Below the pieces are notes generated by a model, which saw nothing but the letters and a program-made list of their open reading frames with translations, searched no databases and had not been told where the DNA came from. From Ligilactobacillus murinus DSM 20452 = NBRC 14221 (lineage in GTDB: Bacteria > Bacillota > Bacilli > Lactobacillales > Lactobacillaceae), in assembly GCF_001591685.1 (NCBI RefSeq), contig NZ_BCVJ01000013.1, forward strand, positions 1 to 41,747: a stretch of DNA of 41,747 nucleotides. The letters are read 5' to 3'. Shown piece after piece: positions 1 through 7,008 of this stretch (position 1 is the stretch's first letter; each line of letters starts with the position of its first letter). The translations under genes and the position numbers were made by a program.

Positions 1-9
1 AAAATCCCC

Positions 10-450
10 CTATTGGATCGTAATATCTTTATTGATCAAATGTGTCCGGGCCAACTTATAACTATTACGATCGACACTTAATTCGACCCGATAGTACTTA
101 TCTTTGATTTTCACGATGATCCCATCTACAAGGCTGCGACTATTGACTGCCACATCTTTTGTACTAACACCTTCATCGCGCGCAACTGAACGTAAAAATG
201 GTTGAACTTGCGAAGTCGATAATGTTTGGGTACGGTGTTGTTCATAATTACTGTAACTCAAGCCAAATAGAAAAAACATCATCAGCAACATAATAATACT
301 TATATCACGATATTTAGTATCAAAACGATTACGTGAATACATCAAAACCGCAAAGAGTAAGATCAATAAGCCGAGCGCACCTAAGCTGTAGATCACCAAT
401 TGATTTACTTCACGTTGATTTTGAAGATATTGTAAGGTATAAAATGTCAT
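10..450 (-). CDS. DUF3290 family membrane protein
   Basis: Protein of about 146 residues with two hydrophobic helices near the N-terminus (VIYSLGALGLLILLFAVLMY and ISIIMLLMMFFLFGLSY) and a soluble C-terminal half of roughly 75 residues. This layout and the sequence style match the DUF3290 family of lactobacilli, whose function is not known; the family often sits beside a DUF421 protein, which would lie outside the window. I chose the ATG at 450 because GAGGT at 458-462 lies eight bases before it. An upstream in-frame ATG at 468 has no ribosome site. The pspC terminator at 544-577 separates it from the operon behind it, so it probably has its own promoter in the AT-rich stretch 480-540. Confidence 0.8.
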   Translation of the reverse strand: MTFYTLQYLQNQREVNQLVIYSLGALGLLILLFAVLMYSRNRFDTKYRDISIIMLLMMFFLFGLSYSNYEQHRTQTLSTSQVQPFLRSVARDEGVSTKDVAVNSRSLVDGIIVKIKDKYYRVELSVDRNSYKLARTHLINKDITIQ

Positions 451-543
451 TTTCATTACCTCGGTCATTTTTTTATTTTTTATGATACCGAGTAATCATC
501 TAAAATACTATACCTATTTTTTTGAATAAAAAATCAAAAATAG

Positions 544-577
544 AAAAAAACTTCGCCGATCTAGCCGACCAGCGAAG
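544..577 (-). terminator. Intrinsic terminator after pspC gene
   Basis: On the minus strand CTTCGC (572-577) pairs with GCGAAG (551-556) around a 15-base loop and is followed by seven T (550-544). It ends the padR-DUF1700-DUF4097-pspC transcript just before the DUF3290 gene. Confidence 0.8.
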
Positions 578-592
578 CTTTGTTACTTATTT

Positions 593-862
593 TTATTTTT
601 CTTTAAATTCGCCTTCGATCACACTATCATCATCGCCAGAGCGCCGTGTAGCACTTGTATTTTTGCTTTGATCTGGCATGACCAAAGCAGCAATGAAATA
701 GATCAAAAGACCTAAAATAACATTTCCCGGGAAAATGATCAAGATCGCCCCGATGATCCGGGTGATCGCTTTATCCCACCCGAAATATTCAGCAACCCCA
801 CCAAAGACACCTGAAACTACTTTATCATTTGATTTAGTTAATTCTTTTTTTGTTTTTGCCAT
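593..862 (-). CDS. PspC domain envelope-stress protein
   Basis: An 89-residue protein. Residues about 8-65 form a PspC domain (KSNDKVVSGVFGGVAEYFGW, then ITRIIGAILIIFP), with a membrane helix at about 45-63 and a short charged acidic tail. PspC proteins are small inner-membrane members of phage-shock type envelope-stress systems; in Firmicutes they are often found with DUF1700 and DUF4097 proteins, as here. It is the last gene of a four-gene operon, starting 29 bases after the DUF4097 stop with AAGGGTGG as ribosome site. Family assignment is firm; the stress signal is unknown. Confidence 0.9.
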   Translation of the reverse strand: MAKTKKELTKSNDKVVSGVFGGVAEYFGWDKAITRIIGAILIIFPGNVILGLLIYFIAALVMPDQSKNTSATRRSGDDDSVIEGEFKEK

Positions 863-891
863 TGCAATTCCACCCTTTCAATTATTTTAGT

Positions 892-1941
892 TTACTTTAC
901 TGTATTTTCACCAGTTTGACTGCTCAAAGTCAAAACATCTGCTTGATCAGCATTTTCCTCTAATGTCCCACCATTAGTTTGTTGTTGATCGTGTAAATTG
1001 TTTTTCCCATGTTTATTAGTCAAACGGTAACCTTGCACTGTTGCATTCATTATCCGCGTTGCACCATCATTATTTTTGATCTCATACTTGCCTTTGATCG
1101 TGATCGTATCAGCATCAAGATCAGCACTTGGCTCTGAATTATCAACATAGTCGCTGTCATTATCTGCGTCGTTATCATCATCGCTCGCATAACCATATAC
1201 TTCATCAGCCAATTGTGTGCCACCACCGTTTAAGACTAGACCATCTTTGTAGTAGACCCGGCCCTCACTATCTACTTTGACGTTGATATTGGTCAATTCG
1301 CCACCAGAGACAACGAGATCAGCTACCCTGTCAAGGGATAATTCACCATTGTTTAGCTTAGAATTTGTGATCGTAACTTCATCGGTATTCATATCGATAT
1401 CTGTCCGTTCAGTCGTTACTTCATTTAGGCTGAGCTTTTCACTGCTATCTGCTTCAAGCTCTAAAGTAGCGATATTTAGCTTCTCTAACTTGATGTTATC
1501 GTAGTTACCATTTACTTTTACAAAACTTAATTTAACATTTTCTGGAACTGTGATGATCAATTTACTGTCGATCTTTGAGCGATAATCGTTAAAATCAAAG
1601 CTAAAGCCATGCATTTCTTGGCCACGAGCGACCTTCAAAGTTCCATTTTGATAGTCGATCTTTGGTTCAAAGCGTGAACTTCCACTATAAGATACACTGT
1701 AATCTTGGCCTTGTCTGATCTCTAGTTCCATTGGGACAAAATAGCCTGAGCCGTTGACAAATTCGATACGCTCAAATTCTTTTTTAGCATAAGTCTTCGT
1801 GATCGCCGTATCTTTTTTGACTGTTTGGACTTTAAAACCATTGAATTCAACTGCTTTGACGCCGTTAAAAGCAGCGCCCACGATCGCAAGGACTGCTCCA
1901 AGGGCTAAGATCACCCAACCAGCTTTAAATATCTTCTTCAT
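892..1941 (-). CDS. DUF4097 beta-repeat surface protein
   Basis: A 349-residue membrane-anchored protein. One N-terminal helix (WVILALGAVLAIVGAAF) is followed by a long extracellular part rich in short beta strands, which fits the DUF4097 adhesin-like/LiaG-like fold. Residues about 253-278 are an Asp/Asn/Ser-rich run (DDDNDADNDSDYVD within it), a possible flexible or cation-binding linker. I chose ATG at 1941: AAGGAGG lies eight bases upstream, while the alternative GTG at 1947 would be only two bases from the ribosome site. The start overlaps the end of the DUF1700 gene by 17 bases, implying translational coupling. Function is unproven; the context says envelope sensing or scaffolding. Confidence 0.85.
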   Translation of the reverse strand: MKKIFKAGWVILALGAVLAIVGAAFNGVKAVEFNGFKVQTVKKDTAITKTYAKKEFERIEFVNGSGYFVPMELEIRQGQDYSVSYSGSSRFEPKIDYQNGTLKVARGQEMHGFSFDFNDYRSKIDSKLIITVPENVKLSFVKVNGNYDNIKLEKLNIATLELEADSSEKLSLNEVTTERTDIDMNTDEVTITNSKLNNGELSLDRVADLVVSGGELTNINVKVDSEGRVYYKDGLVLNGGGTQLADEVYGYASDDDNDADNDSDYVDNSEPSADLDADTITIKGKYEIKNNDGATRIMNATVQGYRLTNKHGKNNLHDQQQTNGGTLEENADQADVLTLSSQTGENTVK

Positions 1942-2563
1942 GGTCACTGCCTCCTTTTGCTTTGCGTTTCTTACTCAACTTATCATAAAGGTATTTGGAG
2001 AAGTTAGCGATCCCTTGCAACACCAAGCGAACCAACCAGTAAGCTATCGGTAATACGACTAGCAACGCTCCCAGGGCTAAAGCTCCTAATCCCAAATAAA
2101 ACAGCCCGACTGCCCAATTGGTAAATAAGAGCCCGATCCCGACATAAAACAAAAGCCCCATGACCACTACCAATGCACATAAAGCAACAACGGCCCCAAA
2201 GATCAGACCTGCAACTAAAGCCAAGATCCCGATCAAAACAAAGATCATGACTCCACTAGCGCCCAATAAGAATGGTGAGGCTAACAAGGCTAACAAGATC
2301 AGCCAGATCATCTTGACGTTTGATTTTGGAGTAGCTGTTCGTTGATACTTAACTTCTTCATCAGTCATTTTGATCGAATGATCAGCTAAAACTTTGCGAC
2401 TCAACTGCTTGGGGGTGCCCAAACGTTGCTCGATCTGACTTCTGTTCTCTAAACCTGCATCCTCAATAAATTCTGAATAAAACATGATGGCATCAGCACG
2501 TTCTTCTGGCGTTAAAGGTTGTAAGTATTCTTCTAATTCAGCCAGATATTTTTCCCTATTCAT
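1925..2563 (-). CDS. DUF1700 (HAAS) membrane protein
   Basis: Starts MNREKYLAELEEYLQPLTPE, the HAAS signature of DUF1700 proteins, which pair with PadR regulators. About 212 residues: a soluble helical N-terminus to about residue 80, then three or four hydrophobic helices (LLALLASPFLLGASG, LALVAGLIFGAVVALCALVV, FYLGLGALALGALLVVLP), and a basic C-terminus ending in a charged tail. The ATG at 2563 has GGAGGGG just upstream and overlaps the padR stop by eight bases. Members are thought to be membrane partners in a PadR-controlled envelope response; the partner regulator is the gene before it. Confidence 0.88.
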   Translation of the reverse strand: MNREKYLAELEEYLQPLTPEERADAIMFYSEFIEDAGLENRSQIEQRLGTPKQLSRKVLADHSIKMTDEEVKYQRTATPKSNVKMIWLILLALLASPFLLGASGVMIFVLIGILALVAGLIFGAVVALCALVVVMGLLFYVGIGLLFTNWAVGLFYLGLGALALGALLVVLPIAYWLVRLVLQGIANFSKYLYDKLSKKRKAKGGSDHEEDI

Positions 2564-2909
2564 GTTGCCCCTCCTCATCGTATACATTTTGCTTGCGCTT
2601 ATCTGCTGCGATAAAGACAGCATCTAAACTTTCCTTATAATCATTCCACATTTTTTTGATCCGTTGTAAATGGTCTTCCCCGCTCTCAGTGATCTTGTAA
2701 TAGCGCCGATTGCGACCTTGATAAGGTGCATCGTATGTGGTCACATATTCTGCCTTTTGTAAGCGACGTAAGACCGGATACATCGTTGATTCTGAGATCG
2801 AGATCGCTTGCTGCATATCTTGTGTCAGCGCATATCCATAGTAATCTTGGCTTTCTAGCAAGGCTAAGACCAAGCCATCTAATAGATCAGCTGTTACTTT
2901 GATTTCCAT
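2556..2909 (-). CDS. PadR family transcriptional regulator
   Basis: A 117-residue winged-helix protein. The PadR core spans about residues 5-85: LLDGLVLALLES, YYGYALTQDMQQ, the recognition region SISESTMYPVLRRLQKAEYV, and the wing QGRNRRYYKITESG. A charged C-terminal helix follows, as in the short PadR-s2 group that dimerises through it. It is the first gene of the padR-DUF1700-DUF4097-pspC operon. A perfect palindrome covers its -10 box (2959-2979), so autorepression is likely. The effector is unknown. Confidence 0.93.
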   Translation of the reverse strand: MEIKVTADLLDGLVLALLESQDYYGYALTQDMQQAISISESTMYPVLRRLQKAEYVTTYDAPYQGRNRRYYKITESGEDHLQRIKKMWNDYKESLDAVFIAADKRKQNVYDEEGQHE

Positions 2910-2958
2910 GCAGTTTTTCCCACCTTTCTATTTTCTCTGTTATATCTTAACTTCACCA

Positions 2959-2989
2959 ATATTATATGACGTATAATATACAGAGTCAA
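2959..2989 (-). promoter_or_regulatory. padR promoter with palindromic operator
   Basis: On the minus strand TTGACT (2984-2989) and TATAAT (2961-2966) are 17 bases apart, a near-consensus sigma-A promoter. A perfect 8-5-8 inverted repeat (half site ATATTATA, 2959-2979) covers the -10 box and part of the spacer. A bound repressor there would block RNA polymerase; PadR itself is the obvious candidate. Confidence 0.75.
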
Positions 2990-3020
2990 CTAATATTGTA
3001 AAATAAATCAAATTTGATCT

Positions 3021-3058
3021 AAAAAAGTCCTAAGTCGGTCATAAAACCACTTAGGACT
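3021..3058 (-). terminator. Intrinsic terminator after DUF3021 gene
   Basis: AGTCCTAAGT (3049-3058 read on minus) pairs perfectly with its complement at 3026-3035 and is followed by six T on the minus strand. It ends the LytTR-DUF3021 operon and shields the padR promoter from read-through. Confidence 0.9.
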
Positions 3059-3064
3059 AGGCTA

Positions 3065-3505
3065 TTATTTGATTTTTCGATTGATCTTTCTTATTTCTAA
3101 CCACGTAGAAAGATAATTTCCAAGATAGATAATAAGATAGATCCCCGTATATATCAGTAAAAAGCCAGCGATCCACAAAATATTATGCGGAAACCAGCCC
3201 GCCAGATAAGCTAATGGGAAAAAACAGATCAATGTCACTAGATAATGGAGTAATGACATCTTGAGCAAGCTCCACCGTTCTTGTGTAAATATCAATTCAG
3301 AAAAATAAAAAACATTTCCCATTAAAGCCCATAAAATGATCGAGCTTAACATCGCTCTAACTGGAGTCGTAAATAACTCCATAAACGTTGGTGTTGAGGG
3401 CATATAATCTCCTTGCCCAAAAATACTAGAAAAAATGACAGACAGGATCACTCCGATCGCGATCCCCGAGCAACTAGCATTGATCATTTTTTTAAATATT
3501 TTCAT
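3065..3505 (-). CDS. DUF3021 membrane protein
   Basis: A 146-residue protein with four membrane helices (about residues 8-30, 50-72, 84-105, 110-130) and a basic C-terminus (EIRKINRKIK). The length, topology and position directly behind a LytTR regulator fit DUF3021. In Firmicutes this pair is a common two-gene switch in which the membrane protein is thought to restrain or sense for the regulator. The genes are one base apart, so they are co-transcribed and probably coupled. No enzyme motif is visible. Confidence 0.8.
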   Translation of the reverse strand: MKIFKKMINASCSGIAIGVILSVIFSSIFGQGDYMPSTPTFMELFTTPVRAMLSSIILWALMGNVFYFSELIFTQERWSLLKMSLLHYLVTLICFFPLAYLAGWFPHNILWIAGFLLIYTGIYLIIYLGNYLSTWLEIRKINRKIK

Positions 3506-3506
3506 T

Positions 3507-3938
3507 TTAGATCCCTAGCCTTTCTTTGAGATTTTTGACACAACGTCTAGCCACAAAGGTCGTAGTACCGTTTTTTAGTTTTAAAGCGATCGTTCCTTGA
3601 ACGGACAATTCCAAATGATCTAAATAATTCAAGTTAATAAATTCACTACGACTGATCTTGACAAAATCCGGAGATAAAAGTTCAGCCACTTCATATAATT
3701 TCTTCTTTACCTGATAGCTACCGTGCTCGGTCATAGCATAGATCTTACCAGCTTGGCTATTTAAAGAGATTATCTGAGCTAAAGCTAACGGCTTAACAAT
3801 CTGATCGACATAGCCCCAAATTTGTTCATCGTGTTCAAGTAGTTGGATGACTTGTTGTAACTTAGGTGTCAATTCATGCACATGAAATTCGGCCCATTCT
3901 TCAGGTAATTTCGGATCGATCTCAACTTTACTTTTCAT
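3507..3938 (-). CDS. LytTR DNA-binding regulator
   Basis: A 143-residue protein whose residues about 45-143 form a LytTR domain: IISLNSQAGKIYAMTEHGSYQVKKKLYEVAELL, then FVKISRSEFINLNYLDHLELS and VARRCVKNLKERLGI. There is no receiver domain, so activity is not controlled by a kinase phosphotransfer; the DUF3021 partner may control it. AAAGGGGG precedes the ATG. Two copies of AAAYGGTC 21 bases apart lie upstream at 4005-4033 and may be its own operator. Confidence 0.9.
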   Translation of the reverse strand: MKSKVEIDPKLPEEWAEFHVHELTPKLQQVIQLLEHDEQIWGYVDQIVKPLALAQIISLNSQAGKIYAMTEHGSYQVKKKLYEVAELLSPDFVKISRSEFINLNYLDHLELSVQGTIALKLKNGTTTFVARRCVKNLKERLGI

Positions 3939-3964
3939 TTTGGCATCCCCCTTTCTTTAACTAA

Positions 3965-4033
3965 ATTCTAGCAAATCTTAGGCCGATTTTCGCTAAAGAC
4001 GCCTAAATGGTCGGGGCTGATAGGCAAACGGTC
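3965..4033 (-). promoter_or_regulatory. LytTR gene promoter and candidate operator
   Basis: TGCTAGAAT on the minus strand (3965-3973) is an extended -10 box with no good -35. Upstream, AAATGGTC (4005-4012) and AAACGGTC (4026-4033) are direct repeats with a 21-base period, two helical turns, which is the usual geometry of LytTR sites. They lie about 47-75 bases before the likely start of transcription, a position suited to activation. Confidence 0.45.
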
Positions 4034-4053
4034 TGAAAGTTAGCTCAAGCGGG

Positions 4054-4271
4054 CAAAATACGCATCCAAGCTATATAGCTGAAACGTGTTCGACAGCACA
4101 ACTCCTAGCAGATAACAGAAGATCCCCCATGATGCAAAAATACGCATCTGAGTTATATAGTGGAAACGTGTTCAACAATGCAACGCCTAGTGAATAACGC
4201 GGGGAGCCCCACAATGCAAAATACGCATTATGGGGCTCCCCGCGTTATTCATACGGCGCTGACCGCATTGT
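4054..4271. repeat. 81-base tandem intergenic repeat with long hairpin
   Basis: The block starts a new unit with CAAAATACGCAT at 4054, 4135 (one extra A) and 4216, a period of 81 bases. Units 1 and 2 align over their full length, sharing GAAACGTGTTC and CCTAG among others; unit 3 is partial. The end of unit 2 and the middle of unit 3 form a perfect 20-base inverted repeat (4192-4211 with 4231-4250), prolonged to about 26 pairs with one mismatch. A following segment, CATACGGCGCTGA at 4250, recurs at 41242. No coding potential is seen. It accounts for most of the gene-free stretch 3939-4280. Confidence 0.8.
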
Positions 4272-4280
4272 CTCACACTC

Positions 4281-4544
4281 TTAAAATCTTATTTGAACAT
4301 AGGTCACTACAGCTGCAAAAACGGCTGTCGCTACTAAAACAAAGCCTTTGCCTACGAGCTTCCCTAATTTTTCTTGGGCGATCATCTCATTGACGGGCCT
4401 TTCAAAGCCAACTCCGACCCACCAAGTCAATAAGACCACCGCTAATTTCCTAAACCAAGCCAGCTCACCTAACAACAAAGCTATCAGCACCATTGCTACT
4501 ACAGTAAGCGCTGTGACTGGATATTGCTTTAATTTTTCTACCAT
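4281..4544 (-). CDS. Small two-helix membrane protein, unknown
   Basis: An 87-residue protein with a helix at about 10-30 (VTALTVVAMVLIALLLGELAW), a Trp-rich stretch (VLLTWWVGVGFERPV) and a C-terminal helix (GKGFVLVATAVFAAVVTYVQ). I do not recognise the family. AGAAGGAGA lies before the ATG. It follows the VOC gene by 11 bases and so belongs to the merR-VOC operon. A role with the divergent efflux genes is possible but only suggested by position. Confidence 0.72.
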   Translation of the reverse strand: MVEKLKQYPVTALTVVAMVLIALLLGELAWFRKLAVVLLTWWVGVGFERPVNEMIAQEKLGKLVGKGFVLVATAVFAAVVTYVQIRF

Positions 4545-4555
4545 TATGTCTCCTT

Positions 4556-4933
4556 CTATTCATGTAATTCAAGGGGCAAGCCGTCGGGATCAAAGAAAAA
4601 GGTCATCAACTTACCATCAAAGTCATCACGTCGCAACGGCTCACATTTGATACCTAACGCCAACAATTGCTCTCTTTTGGCTGCAACATCGTCACATTTA
4701 AAGGCCAAATGCCGTAAACCCCGTGCCTCACCCGTAGCACCACTGACACGTTTTGGGGCATTGGGCTTGATGAACAACTCCAAGACTAGCCCATCTTTAG
4801 CTACATTCAACAAAATATCGCCTTTTTGGGGGCGGACATGTTCAGATATGATCTCAAACCCCAATTTATCGACATAAAAATCAACTGCTTGTGCACGATC
4901 GCTACAAATGATCGCAATATGATGGATAAACAT
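4556..4933 (-). CDS. VOC family glyoxalase-like metalloprotein
   Basis: A 125-residue single-domain vicinal-oxygen-chelate protein of the YaeR/glyoxalase I-like group. Two beta-alpha-beta-beta-beta modules are visible, with likely metal ligands H5, E52, H75 and E122 (HHIAI, LELF, LRHLAF, PLELHE). Relatives include lactoylglutathione lyases and thiol-resistance proteins; lactobacilli often lack glutathione, so the substrate cannot be named. Its ATG overlaps the merR stop in TAATG, which couples translation. Being in a MerR-controlled operon suggests a detoxification or drug-binding job. Confidence 0.9.
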   Translation of the reverse strand: MFIHHIAIICSDRAQAVDFYVDKLGFEIISEHVRPQKGDILLNVAKDGLVLELFIKPNAPKRVSGATGEARGLRHLAFKCDDVAAKREQLLALGIKCEPLRRDDFDGKLMTFFFDPDGLPLELHE

Positions 4934-5367
4934 TACTCTTCACCAAATTCCAAATGACTGCCATTTTCATCAACAACACCGTAGATCTTTTTACCTTCAC
5001 ATTTTCCTAAGTCAATTTGCCCGTAGAGTAGCTCTTCATCTGTGATCTCCACTCCATGCATATTGGCAGCCATAAATTTACGGATGATCGCCATTTCTTT
5101 TTCGCGCAATTCAGATTTTTCAACAGCTTTAGCTAAGGTATAGCCCTCATCGATAAAAGCTTTGATCGAACCAACTTTATACAGCATTTCCCAGCTATAC
5201 TTACGCGCGGAATTCTTCTCATCGGCTAGCGACTTGATATAACCACGCTCTTCCCAATAGCGCAATTGCCGTCCTGTGACCCCGGTGATCTTGCACATGT
5301 CACCGATCCCGATCCGAATATCATGGATAAAGTGGGGTTTATGCATCTTATGCTTCGCTTCTTTCAA
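4933..5367 (-). CDS. MerR family transcriptional regulator
   Basis: A 144-residue protein. The MerR helix-turn-helix and wing run from about residue 18 to 85 (IGIGDMCKITGVTGRQLRYW, then GYIKSL, then RKYSWEMLYKVGSIKAFIDE); the C-terminal part is short and lacks the Cys motif of metal sensors. I place the start at a TTG at 5367 because AGGGGG lies seven bases before it. The TTG at 5430, which would make a longer protein, is the -35 box of its own promoter and cannot be translated. It is divergent from the MFS exporter and shares a palindromic operator with it, so it probably controls both. Confidence 0.9.
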   Translation of the reverse strand: MKEAKHKMHKPHFIHDIRIGIGDMCKITGVTGRQLRYWEERGYIKSLADEKNSARKYSWEMLYKVGSIKAFIDEGYTLAKAVEKSELREKEMAIIRKFMAANMHGVEITDEELLYGQIDLGKCEGKKIYGVVDENGSHLEFGEE

Positions 5368-5402
5368 GGTTCTTCCCCCTCGCAAATAGTTTCTCACTTT
5401 AG

Positions 5403-5465
5403 ATTTTATATTGTTTGGGCGATTTGTCAACTATCTTGACAAACTTGGTAAATAAGGTTTATAGT
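5403..5465. promoter_or_regulatory. Divergent merR/MFS promoters over one palindrome
   Basis: A perfect 8-5-8 inverted repeat, TTTGTCAA at 5423-5430 and TTGACAAA at 5436-5443, contains both -35 boxes. Minus strand: TTGACA (5425-5430), 16-base spacer, TAAAAT (5403-5408). Plus strand: TTGACA (5436-5441), 18-base spacer, TATAGT (5460-5465). A regulator bound here controls both directions. MerR is the natural candidate. Confidence 0.75.
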
Positions 5466-5520
5466 AGGCAACGCACATAAATTAAAAATAATATCTAAAA
5501 TACTAAAGGAGTGAACTTGC

Positions 5521-7008
5521 TTGAATAATGCTACGCGTCCGACCGACATCAATGGCAATAGTTATAATCGGAATCTATTGGTCTTAGTTTTAATGGTCGG
5601 TTCTTTTTGTACTTTTTTGAATAGTACCTTGATGAACACTGCTTTTCCTGCGATCATGAAAGATTTTTCGATCACAACAGCGACTGTTCAATGGTTAACG
5701 ACTGGTTTTATGATGGTCAATGGGGTAATGATCCCGATCTCAGCTTGGTTGATCAATCGTTTCAGCTCAAAAACGATGTATCTCTGGGCTATGTTGACCT
5801 TTTTACTAGGGACAGTCGTTTCTTTTACCGCCCAAAATTTCGGGATCCTTCTTTTAGGTCGATTGATCCAAGGTATCGGGGTCGGCGTCTCAATGCCGTT
5901 ACTTCAAACGATCATGCTCTCGATCTTTCCACCAGAAAAACGAGGCGCTGCTATGGGGACAGTCGGACTAGTGATCGGGCTTGCACCAGCTTTAGGGCCA
6001 ACACTTTCCGGGTGGATCGTCGATAACTGGACTTGGCGTGAATTATTTGGCATGATCATTCCGATCGTGGTCGCCGTTATCATCTTGGCCTTCTTCTTTA
6101 TGAAAAGTGTTGTGCCTAACACCCACCAAAAAATCGACGTTATTTCGATCATCACCTCAACGATCGGATTTGGGGCGTTATTATACGGTTTTTCTAAAGC
6201 TGGTAATGATGGCTGGGGCGATCTTTATGTCCTCATCTATCTAGCTGTCGGGGCAGTCTTTGTTGCTCTCTTTTGTTTACGCCAATTAAAAATGGACGAA
6301 CCTTTCTTAGATATCACGGTCTTTAAATATGGTGAATTTAGCTTAGCTGCGATCTTAAGTGGGGTGGCTAACTTAGCTTTGGTTGGTTCTGAAATGGTGA
6401 TCCCACTTTACATTCAAAACATTCGCGGGGAATCCGCCTTCCATTCCGGCTTGATCTTACTTCCTGGTGCCTTGGCCATGGGGATCATGTCCCCGATCAC
6501 GGGACGTTTGTTTGACCGTTACGGAGCTAAATTTATGGCACTTGCTGGGATGACGATGTTGACTTTAGGCTCGATCCCCTTTCTTTTTATCACTAAAGAG
6601 ACTTCGATCATGTTGATCATCGTCTTTTATGCGATCCGAATGTTTGGGATCTCGGCGACGATGATGCCGGTCACGACTTCTGGGATGAACGTCTTGCCTT
6701 TCAACAAGATCTCTCACGGAACAGCGGTCAACAACACTTTCCGCCAAGTCTTAAGCTCGATCGGGACCGCGATCTTGATCTCCGTCTTGAGTTCAGTTAC
6801 CAAAAACTCAATGCCTGCTCACAATGTTTTGGTCCAAACGCCGATCAAATATGCTGATCTTGCAACAGGAGCTGTTTTGAATGGTTATCATGCTGCATTC
6901 TTTATCTCGATCCTCTTTGCAGTCGTCGCATTGTGCTTTGCTTTCTTCTTAAAGAAGGGCAATAATGCACCTAAAGTCACACTCACTAGTAAAAAGGGGG
7001 CTAAGTAG
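5521..7008 (+). CDS. DHA2-type MFS multidrug exporter
   Basis: A 495-residue major facilitator protein with 14 predicted helices, in the EmrB/QacA drug:H+ antiporter style. Visible signs are the early helix VLVLMVGSFCTFLNSTLMNTAFPAI, the loop LINRFSSKTMYLW, LLGRLIQGIGVGVSMPL and the antiporter motif C-like segment GLVIGLAPALGPTLSGWIVD. It starts at a TTG with AAGGAG nine bases upstream; there is no nearby ATG before the first helix. The DUF4811 gene follows with no gap. Control by the divergent MerR protein is likely. Substrates cannot be told from sequence. Confidence 0.92.
   Translation: MNNATRPTDINGNSYNRNLLVLVLMVGSFCTFLNSTLMNTAFPAIMKDFSITTATVQWLTTGFMMVNGVMIPISAWLINRFSSKTMYLWAMLTFLLGTVVSFTAQNFGILLLGRLIQGIGVGVSMPLLQTIMLSIFPPEKRGAAMGTVGLVIGLAPALGPTLSGWIVDNWTWRELFGMIIPIVVAVIILAFFFMKSVVPNTHQKIDVISIITSTIGFGALLYGFSKAGNDGWGDLYVLIYLAVGAVFVALFCLRQLKMDEPFLDITVFKYGEFSLAAILSGVANLALVGSEMVIPLYIQNIRGESAFHSGLILLPGALAMGIMSPITGRLFDRYGAKFMALAGMTMLTLGSIPFLFITKETSIMLIIVFYAIRMFGISATMMPVTTSGMNVLPFNKISHGTAVNNTFRQVLSSIGTAILISVLSSVTKNSMPAHNVLVQTPIKYADLATGAVLNGYHAAFFISILFAVVALCFAFFLKKGNNAPKVTLTSKKGAK

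Noticed and set aside
1277-1504. Plus-strand frame opposite the DUF4097 gene
   Set aside because: Mirror of a well-supported gene, no ribosome site, low-complexity Ser-rich translation. The same holds for many other antisense frames in the window.
4192-4250. The 20-base hairpin as an intrinsic terminator
   Set aside because: No T run follows on either strand, so it does not fit a standard terminator.
4054-4271. Possible CRISPR array
   Set aside because: Units are about 81 bases, similar over their whole length, fewer than three complete, with no spacers and no cas genes.
5368-5430. Longer MerR protein from TTG 5430
   Set aside because: That TTG is part of the -35 box of the merR promoter, and AGGGGG points to the TTG at 5367.
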